Positions 7,123-15,485 of a stretch of 18,100 nt of DNA are shown in pieces. This stretch comes from Spirochaetaceae bacterium (GTDB lineage Bacteria; Spirochaetota; Spirochaetia; DSM-27196; SKKC01). Below the pieces are notes generated by a model. The model did no database searches and had not been told where the DNA came from. It saw only the letters and a program-made list of their open reading frames with translations. A program made the translations under genes and the position numbers. The DNA is taken from assembly GCA_003554375.1 (NCBI GenBank), contig PWGF01000441.1:1-18100 (forward strand), written 5' to 3'. Position 1 is the stretch's first letter. Every line of letters begins with the position of its first letter.

Positions 7123-7151
7123 TTGTGGCGCAGTCGCCCGCAGTTTACGAT
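7123..7151 (+). promoter_or_regulatory. Promoter candidate for the FapA-family gene
   Basis: TTGTGG (7123-7128), a 17-base spacer and TACGAT (7146-7151) lie just after the tandem repeat and 24 bases before the ATG. An AGGAG Shine-Dalgarno sits within the short leader. Confidence 0.45.
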
Positions 7152-7175
7152 GCGCTACAGGAGTAAACGTAGCCA

Positions 7176-8852
7176 ATGCGTGCCGGCAAGAGCAATCACG
7201 ACGGATCGTTCACTCTCTTCTACAGGGATGGTTGGGCGTATCTGACTGTCGAGCCGCCGTCGCCTTTCGGGCGCCCAGTCTACGCGGAGGAGGTAGAGAA
7301 TCGGATGCGCCTTCTCGGCGTACCGCGAGTTCGGAGACGGACGATTCAAGAGATCATTGAGGCAGAGAGGGGTACGCCTGAGCCGCTCGTAGCATGGCCG
7401 GAGGGACGGCACCTCGCAGCCGCAACACATGTCCACATCTCAGACGGTGGGCTACAGGCGACCGTCACTGTGGATCGACCGAAGCGCGGTGGAGCTCCGC
7501 CGGTAGCTGCGGACATCGAGCGCGAGCTGAAAGCTGCGGGCGTGACTCACGGGATCGACCAGGAAGCGATCCGGACTCTCGTTGCGAAGTCGGTCTACGG
7601 AACGCCCGTCATAGTAGCAAGCGGTACTGCCCCCGTACATGGGAGGGGGCGGCGAGTTCGCTATCACTTCAACACCGATCGCGGCAAGCCCTATCTTCTC
7701 ATGGAGTTTGGTCGAATCAACCTCAAAGAGCTCAATTTCATCGAGCACTGCCGCGAAGGAGACTTGCTCGCCGAGCTCGAGGCCCCGGTAACGGCTGTCG
7801 ACGGGCGCTCAGTAACCGGAGAGACGCTTCCGGCCGAGACGGATACGACCTCGGACCGTCTTGTCCCGGGCCCCAATACCAAGCTTGGGCCAGACGAAAC
7901 CCACCTATACGCCGCGTGTGACGGCAACGTGAGGCTGGATCGAAACAGGCGGGTCGCCGTAGAACCGGTCGTCCGTGTGAAGAGCGTAGACTATGAGACC
8001 GGCAACATCCGGTTCGATGGCTCGGTCATTGTAGACGAGTACGTCGCCGACGGGTTTGTGGTGGAAGCAGGGGGCGACTTGCAGATCGGGAAGAGCGTGG
8101 GGAAGGCAACGCTCAAGGCCGGACGGAATATCGTCCTGAGAACCGGAGCCAACTCCAACGGCGAGGGGCACATCGAGTCTGGTGGAGACCTCTACGCTCG
8201 GTTCATCGAGAGCTGTTCCGTCCACTGTAGCGGCAATGTCTTCGTCGAAGAAGCGGTGATGCACAGCCATCTGGTAGTCGGGAAGCACTGTGTTCTCACT
8301 GGACGTCGTGCCGAGGTGATCGGGGGAAATCTGGTCGTTGGCGGGAGTCTCTGGTGCAAGAAGCTCGGCAACTTCAATGAAGTCACGACTCGTGTCGATT
8401 TGGGAGTCGCTCCCGACGTTCTGCTCGAATACCGCCGCGCTCGAGAGTCGCTGGAAGCTAAGCAGGAAGAGCTGAACCACGCTGAGGATCAATTCCGCAA
8501 GCTCCAACAGGCTATACGGGACGGCCACACCGAGGAGCGCGTATTCCAGGCGAAGAACCAGATAGAAGATGCTATTCCCCGGTTGAGTCGCGAAGTCGAC
8601 CAACTCGAGCGACAGCTACCCGAATTACGAGAGCGGTTGAGAGCAAGAGAGAACACGATGCTCGTGGTCGAAGAGATGATATATCCAGGTTCCGCGGTGA
8701 GCTTCGGCAATCAAGAGTACCGGGTTCCGGACAACGGAGCACGCAAGACCGTTCTCCGGCCCGGCCGCAAGGGCGTGATGGAATCCGGCTTCGATCCTCG
8801 GAACAAGCCCCTCCTCGATTTCGACGCACTCGATTCCGAGGAAAACAAGTAG
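7176..8852 (+). CDS. FapA/DUF342 family protein
   Basis: This 558-residue protein has the DUF342 (flagellar assembly protein A) architecture. A variable N-terminal part contains GRPVYAEEVENRMRLLGV. The central domain has the hallmark EGDLLAELEAPVTAVDG and GPNTKLGPDETHLYA. A repetitive beta-helix-like region follows (GSVIVDEYVADGFVVEAGGD, GGDLYARF, GNVFVEEAVMHS, GGNLVVGGSLWCKK). A long coiled coil at about 410-495 and a short C-terminal sheet domain complete it. Family members are linked to polar flagellar assembly, and the beta-helix resembles MinC/bactofilin-type scaffolds, but the biochemical role is unknown. AGGAG 12 bases before the ATG supports the start. The acyltransferase follows 90 bases later on the same strand, possibly cotranscribed. 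No flagellar gene is in the window. Confidence 0.85.
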   Translation: MRAGKSNHDGSFTLFYRDGWAYLTVEPPSPFGRPVYAEEVENRMRLLGVPRVRRRTIQEIIEAERGTPEPLVAWPEGRHLAAATHVHISDGGLQATVTVDRPKRGGAPPVAADIERELKAAGVTHGIDQEAIRTLVAKSVYGTPVIVASGTAPVHGRGRRVRYHFNTDRGKPYLLMEFGRINLKELNFIEHCREGDLLAELEAPVTAVDGRSVTGETLPAETDTTSDRLVPGPNTKLGPDETHLYAACDGNVRLDRNRRVAVEPVVRVKSVDYETGNIRFDGSVIVDEYVADGFVVEAGGDLQIGKSVGKATLKAGRNIVLRTGANSNGEGHIESGGDLYARFIESCSVHCSGNVFVEEAVMHSHLVVGKHCVLTGRRAEVIGGNLVVGGSLWCKKLGNFNEVTTRVDLGVAPDVLLEYRRARESLEAKQEELNHAEDQFRKLQQAIRDGHTEERVFQAKNQIEDAIPRLSREVDQLERQLPELRERLRARENTMLVVEEMIYPGSAVSFGNQEYRVPDNGARKTVLRPGRKGVMESGFDPRNKPLLDFDALDSEENK

Positions 8853-8942
8853 ATTCAGGGAACCGAACGGGATTCAGCCGGAGGACGCTCAGAAAAGAAC
8901 ACTTGGAAACAGGACACTCGGTCGGAGGAAGTATCGAGTTAG

Positions 8943-9926
8943 TTGACGAATCCCGCCAGAGGCCCTAGCCTGTTGCAGGTCATGGGTGAGATCCGCAATG
9001 ATTACGCACATATCGTTCCCCGCCTCAAAGAGGCGGCCCGCTCTGAGCCCGCACATATCACGCCGGACCAAATCTTCCGGCCGGCCAACTTAGCTGCGCG
9101 CAACGTCGTAAACGAAGTCGTCGACGACTTGCTATTACCGGAGAGCGACATCCTCGGCTTCCAGCACCTGGAGGAGTTGGCTGAGCGGGCTCGGAGTGGA
9201 GCCGCAACCCTCATTCTGATGGAACACTATAGCAACTTCGATATCCCTTGCTTCTACCGTCTGCTGGACCGTCGCGGACAGAAGGGACAAGAGATAGCTG
9301 ACCGGATCCTGAGCATGGCAGGTGTGAAGCTCACTGAAGAGACCGAGTTTGTGCGTGCGTTCAGCAGCGCCTATCCGCGGATCATGATCTACCCTTCACG
9401 GGCGCTTCAAGGGATCACCGACGAGGCACGATACCGTGAACTGTGTCGCCGCAGCGCCGTAATCAACATGAAGGCGCTCCGGGAGATGGTGCGGCGCAAG
9501 AATGAAGGGTGGATCGTCCTCGTCTTTCCAGCGGGTACTCGCTATCGTCCCGGGAAACCGGAAACAAGACGCCCGTTGCCGGAGGTGGCCGGCTACCTCA
9601 AGAACTTCGATTACGTTGCGTTCATAGGGACTGGTGGCAACGTTCTCCGTGTGAGTCCTACCTCCGACATGACCCGTGATATCACCGCGCAAGACATCAT
9701 CGTGCATAGCGTTGGCCAGGTCCAAAATGCGGATGATCTTCGCAACGAGGTCAAGGCTCGTGCACGGCGGCGTGACGGCACGGTCGACACGGAGACGCTC
9801 CGTGAAAAAACGGCTACGTACATCACCGAACAACTGGATCAACTACACCGGGAGGCGCGTGAGTACCGGCTGCCCTTGCTCGAGAAGCGCGGCATTTCGG
9901 ACTGGGAAACGGAGAATGTCCCGTGA
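8943..9926 (+). CDS. PlsC-like glycerolipid acyltransferase family protein
   Basis: The protein carries the acyltransferase motif I HX4D as H95-YSNF-D100 (MEHYSNFDIP), a YPSRALQG stretch, and motif III-like FPAGTRYRPG at 195-204, matching the 1-acylglycerol-3-phosphate acyltransferase superfamily. Such enzymes transfer acyl chains to glycerolipids at the cytoplasmic membrane. No clear transmembrane helix is visible, so it may be peripheral. The TTG start at 8943 has GGAGGA 13 bases upstream; an ATG at codon 14 (MGEIRNDY) is the alternative. The C-terminal third (about 240-327) is charged and helical and longer than in minimal PlsC. Its only co-oriented neighbour is FapA. The substrate cannot be read from the sequence. 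Confidence 0.8.
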   Translation: MTNPARGPSLLQVMGEIRNDYAHIVPRLKEAARSEPAHITPDQIFRPANLAARNVVNEVVDDLLLPESDILGFQHLEELAERARSGAATLILMEHYSNFDIPCFYRLLDRRGQKGQEIADRILSMAGVKLTEETEFVRAFSSAYPRIMIYPSRALQGITDEARYRELCRRSAVINMKALREMVRRKNEGWIVLVFPAGTRYRPGKPETRRPLPEVAGYLKNFDYVAFIGTGGNVLRVSPTSDMTRDITAQDIIVHSVGQVQNADDLRNEVKARARRRDGTVDTETLREKTATYITEQLDQLHREAREYRLPLLEKRGISDWETENVP

Positions 9927-9949
9927 TCGACAGCTGCGACGGCCCGGCC

Positions 9950-10001
9950 CGGCGCTGAGAACCCGCCAAAGCGCCGGAGCCCGGGAGCCCCGGGGAGCTC
10001 C
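9950..10001. terminator. Hairpin-rich convergent gap, probable bidirectional terminator
   Basis: Between the convergent acyltransferase and TPR genes lie two hairpins: 7-bp arms at 9950-9956 and 9970-9976, and a compound stem whose outer arms are 9976-9980 and 9997-10001 and inner arms 9981-9985 and 9989-9993. Neither is followed by a strong T-run. Confidence 0.45.
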
Positions 10002-10004
10002 TCG

Positions 10005-11864
10005 TTACTTGCTGCTATTCTCGTGCTCGGCTTCCACGCGTTGAGCCCTCTCGCGCACCCATCCGATAGCGCCGGGGATTCCGTACCACGCAAAGCCGGC
10101 AATCTCACGGTAAGCTGCGGCTTCGTCGGCCGAACCCGGGCCATACTCGGTAGGAGCCGGCGGTAGCTTTCTCCGCCTCAGAGCTCGGGGAACATGGGGA
10201 TTCCGTTGTAGCGCAGAGTCAAGCTCCGTGGCCGCCCTTCGGAGGTTCCCTGCGGCGCGTGAAACCAACACGGCATTCCACTTCGAGAAAATCGATCGGT
10301 CATGCGGAAACTGGTCCACTGTCTTTCGCGCTGCGTGGAGTCGCCCTTGCGCCACTTGTGCGGCCACAAGCTCGTGACGGGCGCCGAGCGTATCGTATGA
10401 ATCGAGCCGTAGGAGGGTTTCCCATTCCACGCACGCTTCGTCCATCCGATCGAGCTGTTTCAGAATCGCCGCCCTCTTCATGTGCAACCGAAGGACATCA
10501 CGAAATTCCTTGTCCAGCCAGACCGACTCCTTCGGCTCGACTTCAGGCTTACGATCACCGACCTCCCGCAGTCCTTCCTCCACGATTCGCAAAGCTCGCT
10601 CCGGCCGGTGCTCGCGGATACGCGCCCACACTACATAAGCCTCTGCGTGGTCCTGCCTGCGTTCGATCGCGCGAACACATGCCCGCTCCGCGGACTGAAG
10701 GTCGGCAGGAACGAGCTCCAGATGTACTCGCGCTTGTTCGGTCCACTCCTGCGCAATCGCTTCTGAGGAAGCGAATGGGCGTGGCGGTGGAGGAAGACTC
10801 CACCCAAGAGCGGAATTGAACAGCTCGGTGCGACGGTAGGCATGGCTGCGTCGGTCGATAGCGTTCCAGTCGATACCGCCTGACGCATCCGTGTCCGGCT
10901 CGACAGGCAGGGATTCAGTCTCTGCCCGCTCTACCCGCTCGAACAGGCCAAAAGCAACGCCGAACCGTTCGAGTACCCGGTACCGGATGGTCTGACACAG
11001 CTCATGGTACACGTCCCCGGACTTCGACGAGGTAACCTCAAAGAGGCGCGGAAAGAGTCGCAGCACTGCTTCAGCGAGGTCTTCTTCGTAAAGCGCTCGC
11101 TCTCCATCTTGGCGACAGCTGAATAGCGCCAACGGCAGTGAAGAGGCAACGACCTTCCCGTCGGACAAGTCATCGTAACGGTCAAGCATCTGGGGGCCGG
11201 CAAGGTGCGTCTCCAGAAGACGCCGGTAGATTATCGAATAATCGCCGGCCTCCAGAGCACGCTGAGCGACCCGCGTCAAGGTGAGGCGTCTCTTCTGATA
11301 TCGCAGGAGTCCTGCGCGCTGAGTCAGCGCTCGCTCGAAATGAAGCAACGGGACCTGGCGCTCGGTCGGCCGTCTACCCGTAGGCTGAGGCTCTACTGAG
11401 CCGTACGGACCTCGAAGAAGCTCTGCAACGAGGGCAATAGGGAGGTCACGCCGTTTCTCGGTCGCAAAGACCGGATCGTTGTTCTGCACGGATCCGAGCA
11501 GAGCGACCACTCGCTTGACGATCGGGGTTTCAGCGATTTGCTCTACCGGCAGCTCCGGAGAAACATGCACAACCCCGTTTTCTACCGCCCATTGGGGATT
11601 TACCAGGAGGTACGCCTGTCTTTCGGTCAAGCCGAAATCCGGCAGGGACGAGGCCGAAAGCCGCCATCCAGCACTTGCCCGGCACTTTTCACCCGTCCCT
11701 TCAAGGGGAACGATCCGCGCCTGGCGCTGCTCGTCGCGCCGCTCCGGCCGTTCCCAGCGGCCGGCGTCATGCGCTTGCGGCGTGTCTGCAGACGTGCCTG
11801 TAGAGCTGACGTCTCCGTTTGTACCTCCCTGATGTCCGCCGGGAAAAGGAATAATCTTGCTCAT
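10005..11864 (-). CDS. Uncharacterised TPR-containing protein
   Basis: I do not recognise a named family for this 619-residue protein. The first 60 or so residues are low-complexity and polar (MSKIIPFPGG...). The middle contains a winged-helix-like stretch (LLRYQKRRLTLTRVAQRALEAGD) and a helical YRVLERFGVAFGLFERVE segment. I have seen similar segments in SEC-C/pRiA4b-type proteins, which is a loose resemblance only. From about residue 370 it is helical with TPR-like pairs: AERACVRAIERRQDHAEAYV, RALRIVEEGLREVG, LDRMDEACVEWETLLRLDSY, AATELDSALQRNPHVP. There is no signal peptide, so it is probably a cytoplasmic scaffold. The ATG at 11864 has no SD; a weak promoter ends 13 bases before it. It diverges from the flavin reductase. 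Confidence 0.75.
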   Translation of the reverse strand: MSKIIPFPGGHQGGTNGDVSSTGTSADTPQAHDAGRWERPERRDEQRQARIVPLEGTGEKCRASAGWRLSASSLPDFGLTERQAYLLVNPQWAVENGVVHVSPELPVEQIAETPIVKRVVALLGSVQNNDPVFATEKRRDLPIALVAELLRGPYGSVEPQPTGRRPTERQVPLLHFERALTQRAGLLRYQKRRLTLTRVAQRALEAGDYSIIYRRLLETHLAGPQMLDRYDDLSDGKVVASSLPLALFSCRQDGERALYEEDLAEAVLRLFPRLFEVTSSKSGDVYHELCQTIRYRVLERFGVAFGLFERVERAETESLPVEPDTDASGGIDWNAIDRRSHAYRRTELFNSALGWSLPPPPRPFASSEAIAQEWTEQARVHLELVPADLQSAERACVRAIERRQDHAEAYVVWARIREHRPERALRIVEEGLREVGDRKPEVEPKESVWLDKEFRDVLRLHMKRAAILKQLDRMDEACVEWETLLRLDSYDTLGARHELVAAQVAQGRLHAARKTVDQFPHDRSIFSKWNAVLVSRAAGNLRRAATELDSALQRNPHVPRALRRRKLPPAPTEYGPGSADEAAAYREIAGFAWYGIPGAIGWVRERAQRVEAEHENSSK

Positions 11865-11877
11865 GGTCGATACTTAG

Positions 11878-11906
11878 AGCCTACAACTCCAGCAGGGAAT
11901 CGGCAA
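11878..11906 (-). promoter_or_regulatory. Weak promoter candidate for the TPR protein gene
   Basis: On the minus strand TTGCCG (11906-11901), 17 bases and TAGGCT (11883-11878) end 13 bases before the ATG at 11864. Each box is a modest match; spacing and position agree with the other genes here. Confidence 0.35.
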
Positions 11907-11946
11907 CTTCTCCAAGGCGGCCTCTCGACCGAAGTCGACCAGCTTG

Positions 11947-11975
11947 TGGACAAGACCTCCGCCGTGGTGCATACT
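11947..11975 (+). promoter_or_regulatory. Promoter of the flavin reductase gene, leaderless geometry
   Basis: TGGACA (11947-11952, 5/6), 17 bases and CATACT (11970-11975, 4/6) end 7 bases before the ATG at 11983, placing the predicted transcript start at or next to the initiation codon. Confidence 0.5.
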
Positions 11976-11982
11976 ACCCGGC

Positions 11983-12483
11983 ATGCGCACGGAAATGTCA
12001 ACTTTCGACCGAGCGGCCGAGGTTGCATCCAGACTTGAGGACGGTGGCGTGTTTCTTGTCAGCGGAGAACGCGGCAATCCGATGACGATCGGATGGGGGC
12101 TCATCGGCGTGGTCTGGGGTCGGCCCATCTTCCAGGTCCTGGTCCGGCCGTCGCGCTACAGCTTTTCGCTGTTGGAAGAGGTGCCTGAGTTCACCGTCTG
12201 CGTACCCGCTCCCAACGAGCTCAAAGAGGAGCTAAGCACCTGCGGTACGAGCTCCGGCCGAGACATCGACAAGATAGAGACCTGCGGGTTCGCCACGGAG
12301 CGCTCGGAACACATTTCGGTTCCTTACATCGCCGACTGCGCGTTCCACTACGAATGCCGGGTCGTTCATGTAAACGATGTGGTGAATGCAACGCTCGACC
12401 CAGCGCTCATCAGGCGAAGCTATCCTCAGGGGGATTTTCACCGGATCTATTACGGCCATATCCTGGGCGCTTTTGCGCGCTAG
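11983..12483 (+). CDS. Flavin reductase family protein (FMN-binding)
   Basis: With the ATG at 11983 this is a 166-residue flavin reductase-like domain protein, a split-barrel FMN binder. Family marks in order are GNPMTIGWG at 31-39, WGRPIFQVLVRPSRYSF (about 44-60), FTVCVP, CGTSSGRDIDK near 84-94, HYECRVVH and GDFHRIYYGHILG near the C-terminus. Such proteins bind FMN and reduce flavins or act in unassigned redox roles; the partner is unknown. An upstream TTG (11944) would overlap the promoter, and an internal ATG four codons later is possible. No SD is visible. The stop overlaps that of the oxidoreductase on the other strand. Confidence 0.85.
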   Translation: MRTEMSTFDRAAEVASRLEDGGVFLVSGERGNPMTIGWGLIGVVWGRPIFQVLVRPSRYSFSLLEEVPEFTVCVPAPNELKEELSTCGTSSGRDIDKIETCGFATERSEHISVPYIADCAFHYECRVVHVNDVVNATLDPALIRRSYPQGDFHRIYYGHILGAFAR

Positions 12484-13646
12484 TATGGACTAGCGTTGAC
12501 CGTTGTCCACCGCTCTCCTTGCGCAGATTCCGCAATGGCGTCATGTACATGTTGTATGTACACCGCGTCGGTCAACGACGGGGCGGTCGGATGGTCGGCT
12601 GCGATAGCTTTGAGAAATGCGTAAAGGCAGTGCTGGTGTGCGCGAATCCAGCCGATTGAGAACTTGGGGCCCGGGAAGCCCGCTGGCTCCGGGTAGCGCT
12701 GTACCGCGGCCACCCGCTTCCATCCTCGATCTCCCCCCATAGGAGAGCTTGGTGCGTCGGCGTCGAAGACCTCCAGCCAGTTCGGCTCCATGAGGTTGAA
12801 TCGGAGAGCGCCCTTGCTTCCGTGGATCTCGAAACGCAGCTCGTCCTCCGCCCCGGTCGCAAGCCGCCACGCCTCTACGGTCCCCAGCGCACCACTTTGC
12901 ATCCGAACCGTGCTGACTGTGACGTCGTCCACGTTGACTTTGCTCGTTCCGCCGGATGCGTTCGGCCGCTCGGGGATGAAGGTCTCCTGGTGTGCGAATA
13001 CTGCCCTGTAGGGACCGAGCAGCGAATAGATCAGATCCAGGGCATGGGTACCGAGATCACCAAGTGCCCCGGAGCCCGCCTTTTCCGCCTCCAGTCGCCA
13101 GCTCATCGGCCTGCGAGCGTCGATATATCCGGAATGGAGATACTGCGCGCGAAACCCAAACACGCGGCCCACAAACCCTTCATCAATGAGCTGACGCGCG
13201 CGCATAGTCGCCGGGAGATAGCGATACTGGTGGGTCATCTGAAACTTCTTGCTGTAGCCCGTGCGTTCGGCGACTCTGCGGATTTCCTCCGCTTCTTCGG
13301 CATTCAACGCCAGAGGCTTGTCGCAGTAGATGTGCTTGTCCGCCTCGATCGCGGCAATCAAAAAGTGGCGGTGGAGATGGTTCGGGGCGCAGCAGTGCAC
13401 GATGTCGATCTCGTCGGACTCGAGCAACTCCCGCGGATCGTCTGTCCCGAATGCAAACCCGATCTTCTTCCGCGCCTCTTCGGCGGTCTCCCGCCGCGAA
13501 GTGCATACACCCACCAGGCGTGTATTGAGCGGAGGCGGATCGTAAAAGAGCGGAAGGTTGATGTGGCAATAGGCATGGACTCGCCCAATGAACCCGCATC
13601 CGTAGACGCCGACGCCGTAGGTCTCAGCATTGCTTTCGGTTGCCAT
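12480..13646 (-). CDS. Gfo/Idh/MocA family oxidoreductase
   Basis: This 388-residue NAD(P)-dependent dehydrogenase has an N-terminal Rossmann fold with GxGxxG at 16-21 (GCGFIG). The conserved CDKPLA at 108-113 supplies the Lys of the EKP-type motif, and GDLGTHALDL at 196-205 carries the His-Asp of the active site region. The C-terminal alpha/beta domain (about 140-370) fits the family's usual length. Substrates in this family are mostly sugars, inositols or related polyols; none can be assigned. The ATG at 13646 has no SD, but a TTGACA promoter ends 12 bases upstream. It converges on the flavin reductase. No sugar transporter or isomerase lies beside it. Confidence 0.9.
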   Translation of the reverse strand: MATESNAETYGVGVYGCGFIGRVHAYCHINLPLFYDPPPLNTRLVGVCTSRRETAEEARKKIGFAFGTDDPRELLESDEIDIVHCCAPNHLHRHFLIAAIEADKHIYCDKPLALNAEEAEEIRRVAERTGYSKKFQMTHQYRYLPATMRARQLIDEGFVGRVFGFRAQYLHSGYIDARRPMSWRLEAEKAGSGALGDLGTHALDLIYSLLGPYRAVFAHQETFIPERPNASGGTSKVNVDDVTVSTVRMQSGALGTVEAWRLATGAEDELRFEIHGSKGALRFNLMEPNWLEVFDADAPSSPMGGDRGWKRVAAVQRYPEPAGFPGPKFSIGWIRAHQHCLYAFLKAIAADHPTAPSLTDAVYIQHVHDAIAESAQGERWTTVNASPY

Positions 13647-13658
13647 ACGTAACTCAGG

Positions 13659-13687
13659 AGGTTAGGGGCGAAGTGGGACGGTGTCAA
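13659..13687 (-). promoter_or_regulatory. Promoter of the Gfo/Idh/MocA oxidoreductase gene
   Basis: On the minus strand a perfect TTGACA (13687-13682), 17 bases and TAACCT (13664-13659) end 12 bases before the ATG. The mRNA would have a leader of only about five bases and no SD. Confidence 0.6.
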
Positions 13688-13825
13688 TGTTGCGCGGCAT
13701 TCAAGAAATGAGCAGAGCGGCAGCCTATCGCGGCCTTGCATATCGCCGGGAACGGAAGACGAAGATGCGCGAGACCGGTCAACGTTTTGGCCGAAGCCGT
13801 TCAACTACGTTTGGAAGAGGCGAAT

Positions 13826-13899
13826 TGGGCGGTACTGGAGTTGAACCAGTGACCTCCTGCTTGTAAGGCAGGCGCTCTAACCAGCTGAGCTAACCGCCC
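13826..13899 (-). tRNA. tRNA-Val (anticodon TAC)
   Basis: The minus strand folds into a complete cloverleaf: acceptor GGGCGGT/ACCGCCC, D-arm GCTC/GAGC, anticodon stem CCTGC/GCAGG with loop CTTACAA (anticodon TAC, valine), and T-arm ACTGG/CCAGT with loop TTCAACT. The discriminator base is A, and the 3' CCA is not encoded, so it must be added by a nucleotidyltransferase. A promoter lies upstream at 13934-13962. Confidence 0.97.
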
Positions 13900-14241
13900 C
13901 TACTTGAGCTACGCTTCCTGCTCAGGTACCCGTACCGTACCCGGCCGACGCCCTCCTGTCAATAACTCCTCTCAACCGCCGAAGCGGGTAGGGAGCTAAC
14001 GCCGTACGGCGTCGTATCGCACGGGCGCCGCTAACCCGGCCGGTGTCGCTAGCGGGTCCGGAAGCCCGGGTGGCAAGCTCAGCCGGATGACAAGCTCCGA
14101 GTCAGTAACACCGAACCTGAAATAGTACGATCATGTAAACATCTTTCGCCTTCTTACGCCCGACAGCGCAGCTACTGTGCACCATACAATACATGCACAC
14201 AATAGTTCTTACGGTCTCCGGGAATCGCCTCAAAGAAATCG
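13900..14241. other. Intergenic region between tRNA-Val and the dipeptidase gene
   Basis: No gene is supported. The region holds the tRNA promoter, a perfect 14-bp palindrome ACGCCGTACGGCGT at 13999-14012, and a related imperfect copy of the same block at about 14030-14048 (GCTAAC followed by a GC-rich inverted element). The rest shows nothing I can name. Confidence 0.5.
13934..13962 (-). promoter_or_regulatory. Promoter of tRNA-Val
   Basis: On the minus strand a perfect TTGACA (13962-13957), a 17-base spacer and TACGGT (13939-13934) lie 34 bases before the mature tRNA 5' end. It is a useful reference for the TTG-17-TANNNT promoter form in this genome. Confidence 0.65.
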
Positions 14242-15348
14242 CTACGGTAACGCTCGCCTCAAGAACCGTATTGCGTTGCCCCACAAGTAGCCTTCAATCT
14301 CGGCGTCGGAGAAACCGGCGCCGGAGAAGAAGCCTCTGAGTTTTCGCATGTCCGCCACTGTATCCATTTCCGCCGGCGCGAGCTCCGATCCGAAACCTCC
14401 GTCAAAATCGCTTCCGAGTGCGATGGTATCCGACCGGCCGGAGACGTCGATGACCGTGTGGGCGGCAGCCGCCGCAGCGGCCAGCGACACCGGCACATAC
14501 TCGCCGGAACCGGAGCCGGCTTCAGTTCCGGGGCGCGCCTGCCCTCCTTCTGAAGAGAGCCCCCATGACGCGAGAAGCTGCCCGGCGACGCCTCCACGCC
14601 GTCCGATCTCCTGCAACACGAAGTCGGGCAGTTGACGGTCGCTGTTTAAGGTACGACGTGAGTTGGCGTGAGAAGCCAGAATGGGCCCGTCGAAAACCTT
14701 CAGCGCGTCGGCGGCAGCTTGATCGGCGAAATGCGTCATATCGAGAATAAGCCCGGCGTCGCGCATGCGTGCCAGAAGCTCACGCCCGTCGGCGGTCAGA
14801 GGGCCGGGCTCGCCGGTCCCGCCGGCATAGCGATTCCGTTTCCATGCGGGGCCTATGATGCGTACACCCAGCTCCCAGAAGAGCGCCACATCGTCCGGCG
14901 TTCGGACGGGCTCAGCATTCTCCATGATGAGTACAAGCCCGATCGGCGCATCCGTGCTGTCGTTAGTCCGATGCTGTGCCAGAAGCTCCTCTAGATCTAA
15001 CCGCGAGCGCAGAATCCGGACCGCTCCCGACTCCCGTTCCCAGCGTTCGTAAACGGCCAGTTGGGCCCGGGCGAGCTCATACGCACCCGACGGGTGCACG
15101 TAGCTGGGCTCACCCTGCCGGGCAAAGCGCCGAGGCGGCACGAAAAGCGTCGCACCGATCAGGCCGACTCCGCCCTCCCGCCACTCGGGGAGCCCGAGCA
15201 TCGCGCGCCCGGCCCGCTTCTCGATATCCGTCCCCCGTTCGCGCGCCCGAATCGCGCTGTTACCGCTGAGGTAGTCACGCCCTTCGGCAAGTACGTTGTA
15301 GGCAATATCCTCGTGCAGATCCGCTATCGGCATGCTTTTGCCTACCAT
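14242..15348 (-). CDS. Membrane dipeptidase family M19 (renal dipeptidase-like)
   Basis: This 368-residue zinc hydrolase of the amidohydrolase fold has all M19 metal positions: His12 and Asp14 in DLHED, Glu143 in IMENAEP, His206 in DMTHFAD, His227 in ASHANSRR, and Asp314 in LGSDFDGG. M19 enzymes cleave dipeptides with broad specificity, including D-amino-acid dipeptides. Despite the family name there is no signal peptide or anchor, so it is probably cytoplasmic. A 14-residue Ala-rich and Gly/Ser-rich insertion lies near 267-298. The ATG at 15348 has no good SD; an ATG at 15333 is the alternative. It diverges from the M18 aminopeptidase, which suggests a shared role in peptide breakdown. Confidence 0.88.
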   Translation of the reverse strand: MVGKSMPIADLHEDIAYNVLAEGRDYLSGNSAIRARERGTDIEKRAGRAMLGLPEWREGGVGLIGATLFVPPRRFARQGEPSYVHPSGAYELARAQLAVYERWERESGAVRILRSRLDLEELLAQHRTNDSTDAPIGLVLIMENAEPVRTPDDVALFWELGVRIIGPAWKRNRYAGGTGEPGPLTADGRELLARMRDAGLILDMTHFADQAAADALKVFDGPILASHANSRRTLNSDRQLPDFVLQEIGRRGGVAGQLLASWGLSSEGGQARPGTEAGSGSGEYVPVSLAAAAAAAHTVIDVSGRSDTIALGSDFDGGFGSELAPAEMDTVADMRKLRGFFSGAGFSDAEIEGYLWGNAIRFLRRALP

Positions 15349-15450
15349 GAGCGCCGGCTGAACGCAAGCGAATCTCGTAGGACCAGCAGGGCAAACGCGG
15401 TTGCACGCTGCGGCCGGAAGAGCGGCGAAGGAAAAGGGTGGTGAATCTAC

Positions 15451-15479
15451 TTGCGTTCCGAAACGCTGGAGACTAATCT
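15451..15479 (+). promoter_or_regulatory. Promoter candidate of the M18 aminopeptidase gene, leaderless geometry
   Basis: TTGCGT (15451-15456), 17 bases and TAATCT (15474-15479) end only 6 bases before the ATG at 15486, so transcription would begin at the start codon itself. The individual boxes are modest matches. Confidence 0.45.
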
Positions 15480-15485
15480 GCTTCT

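Noticed and set aside
5815..7176. Minus-strand 453-codon open frame
   Set aside because: It is fully antisense to the sugar dehydrogenase, whose motifs are unmistakable. The long antisense frame reflects GC-rich codon use, and it has no family resemblance.
7905..8603. Minus-strand 232-codon open frame
   Set aside because: It is antisense to the FapA-family gene; no recognisable domain.
12822..13652. Plus-strand 276-codon open frame
   Set aside because: It is antisense to the Gfo/Idh/MocA gene and shows no motifs of its own.
13681..13866. Plus-strand 61-codon frame ending GGTGVEPVTSCL
   Set aside because: Its end reads through the tRNA-Val gene; this ending is a well-known false protein produced by translating tRNA antisense.
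13826..14241. tRNA-Val as an integration site of a mobile island
   Set aside because: There is no integrase, no direct repeat of the tRNA 3' end and no change in gene character on either side.
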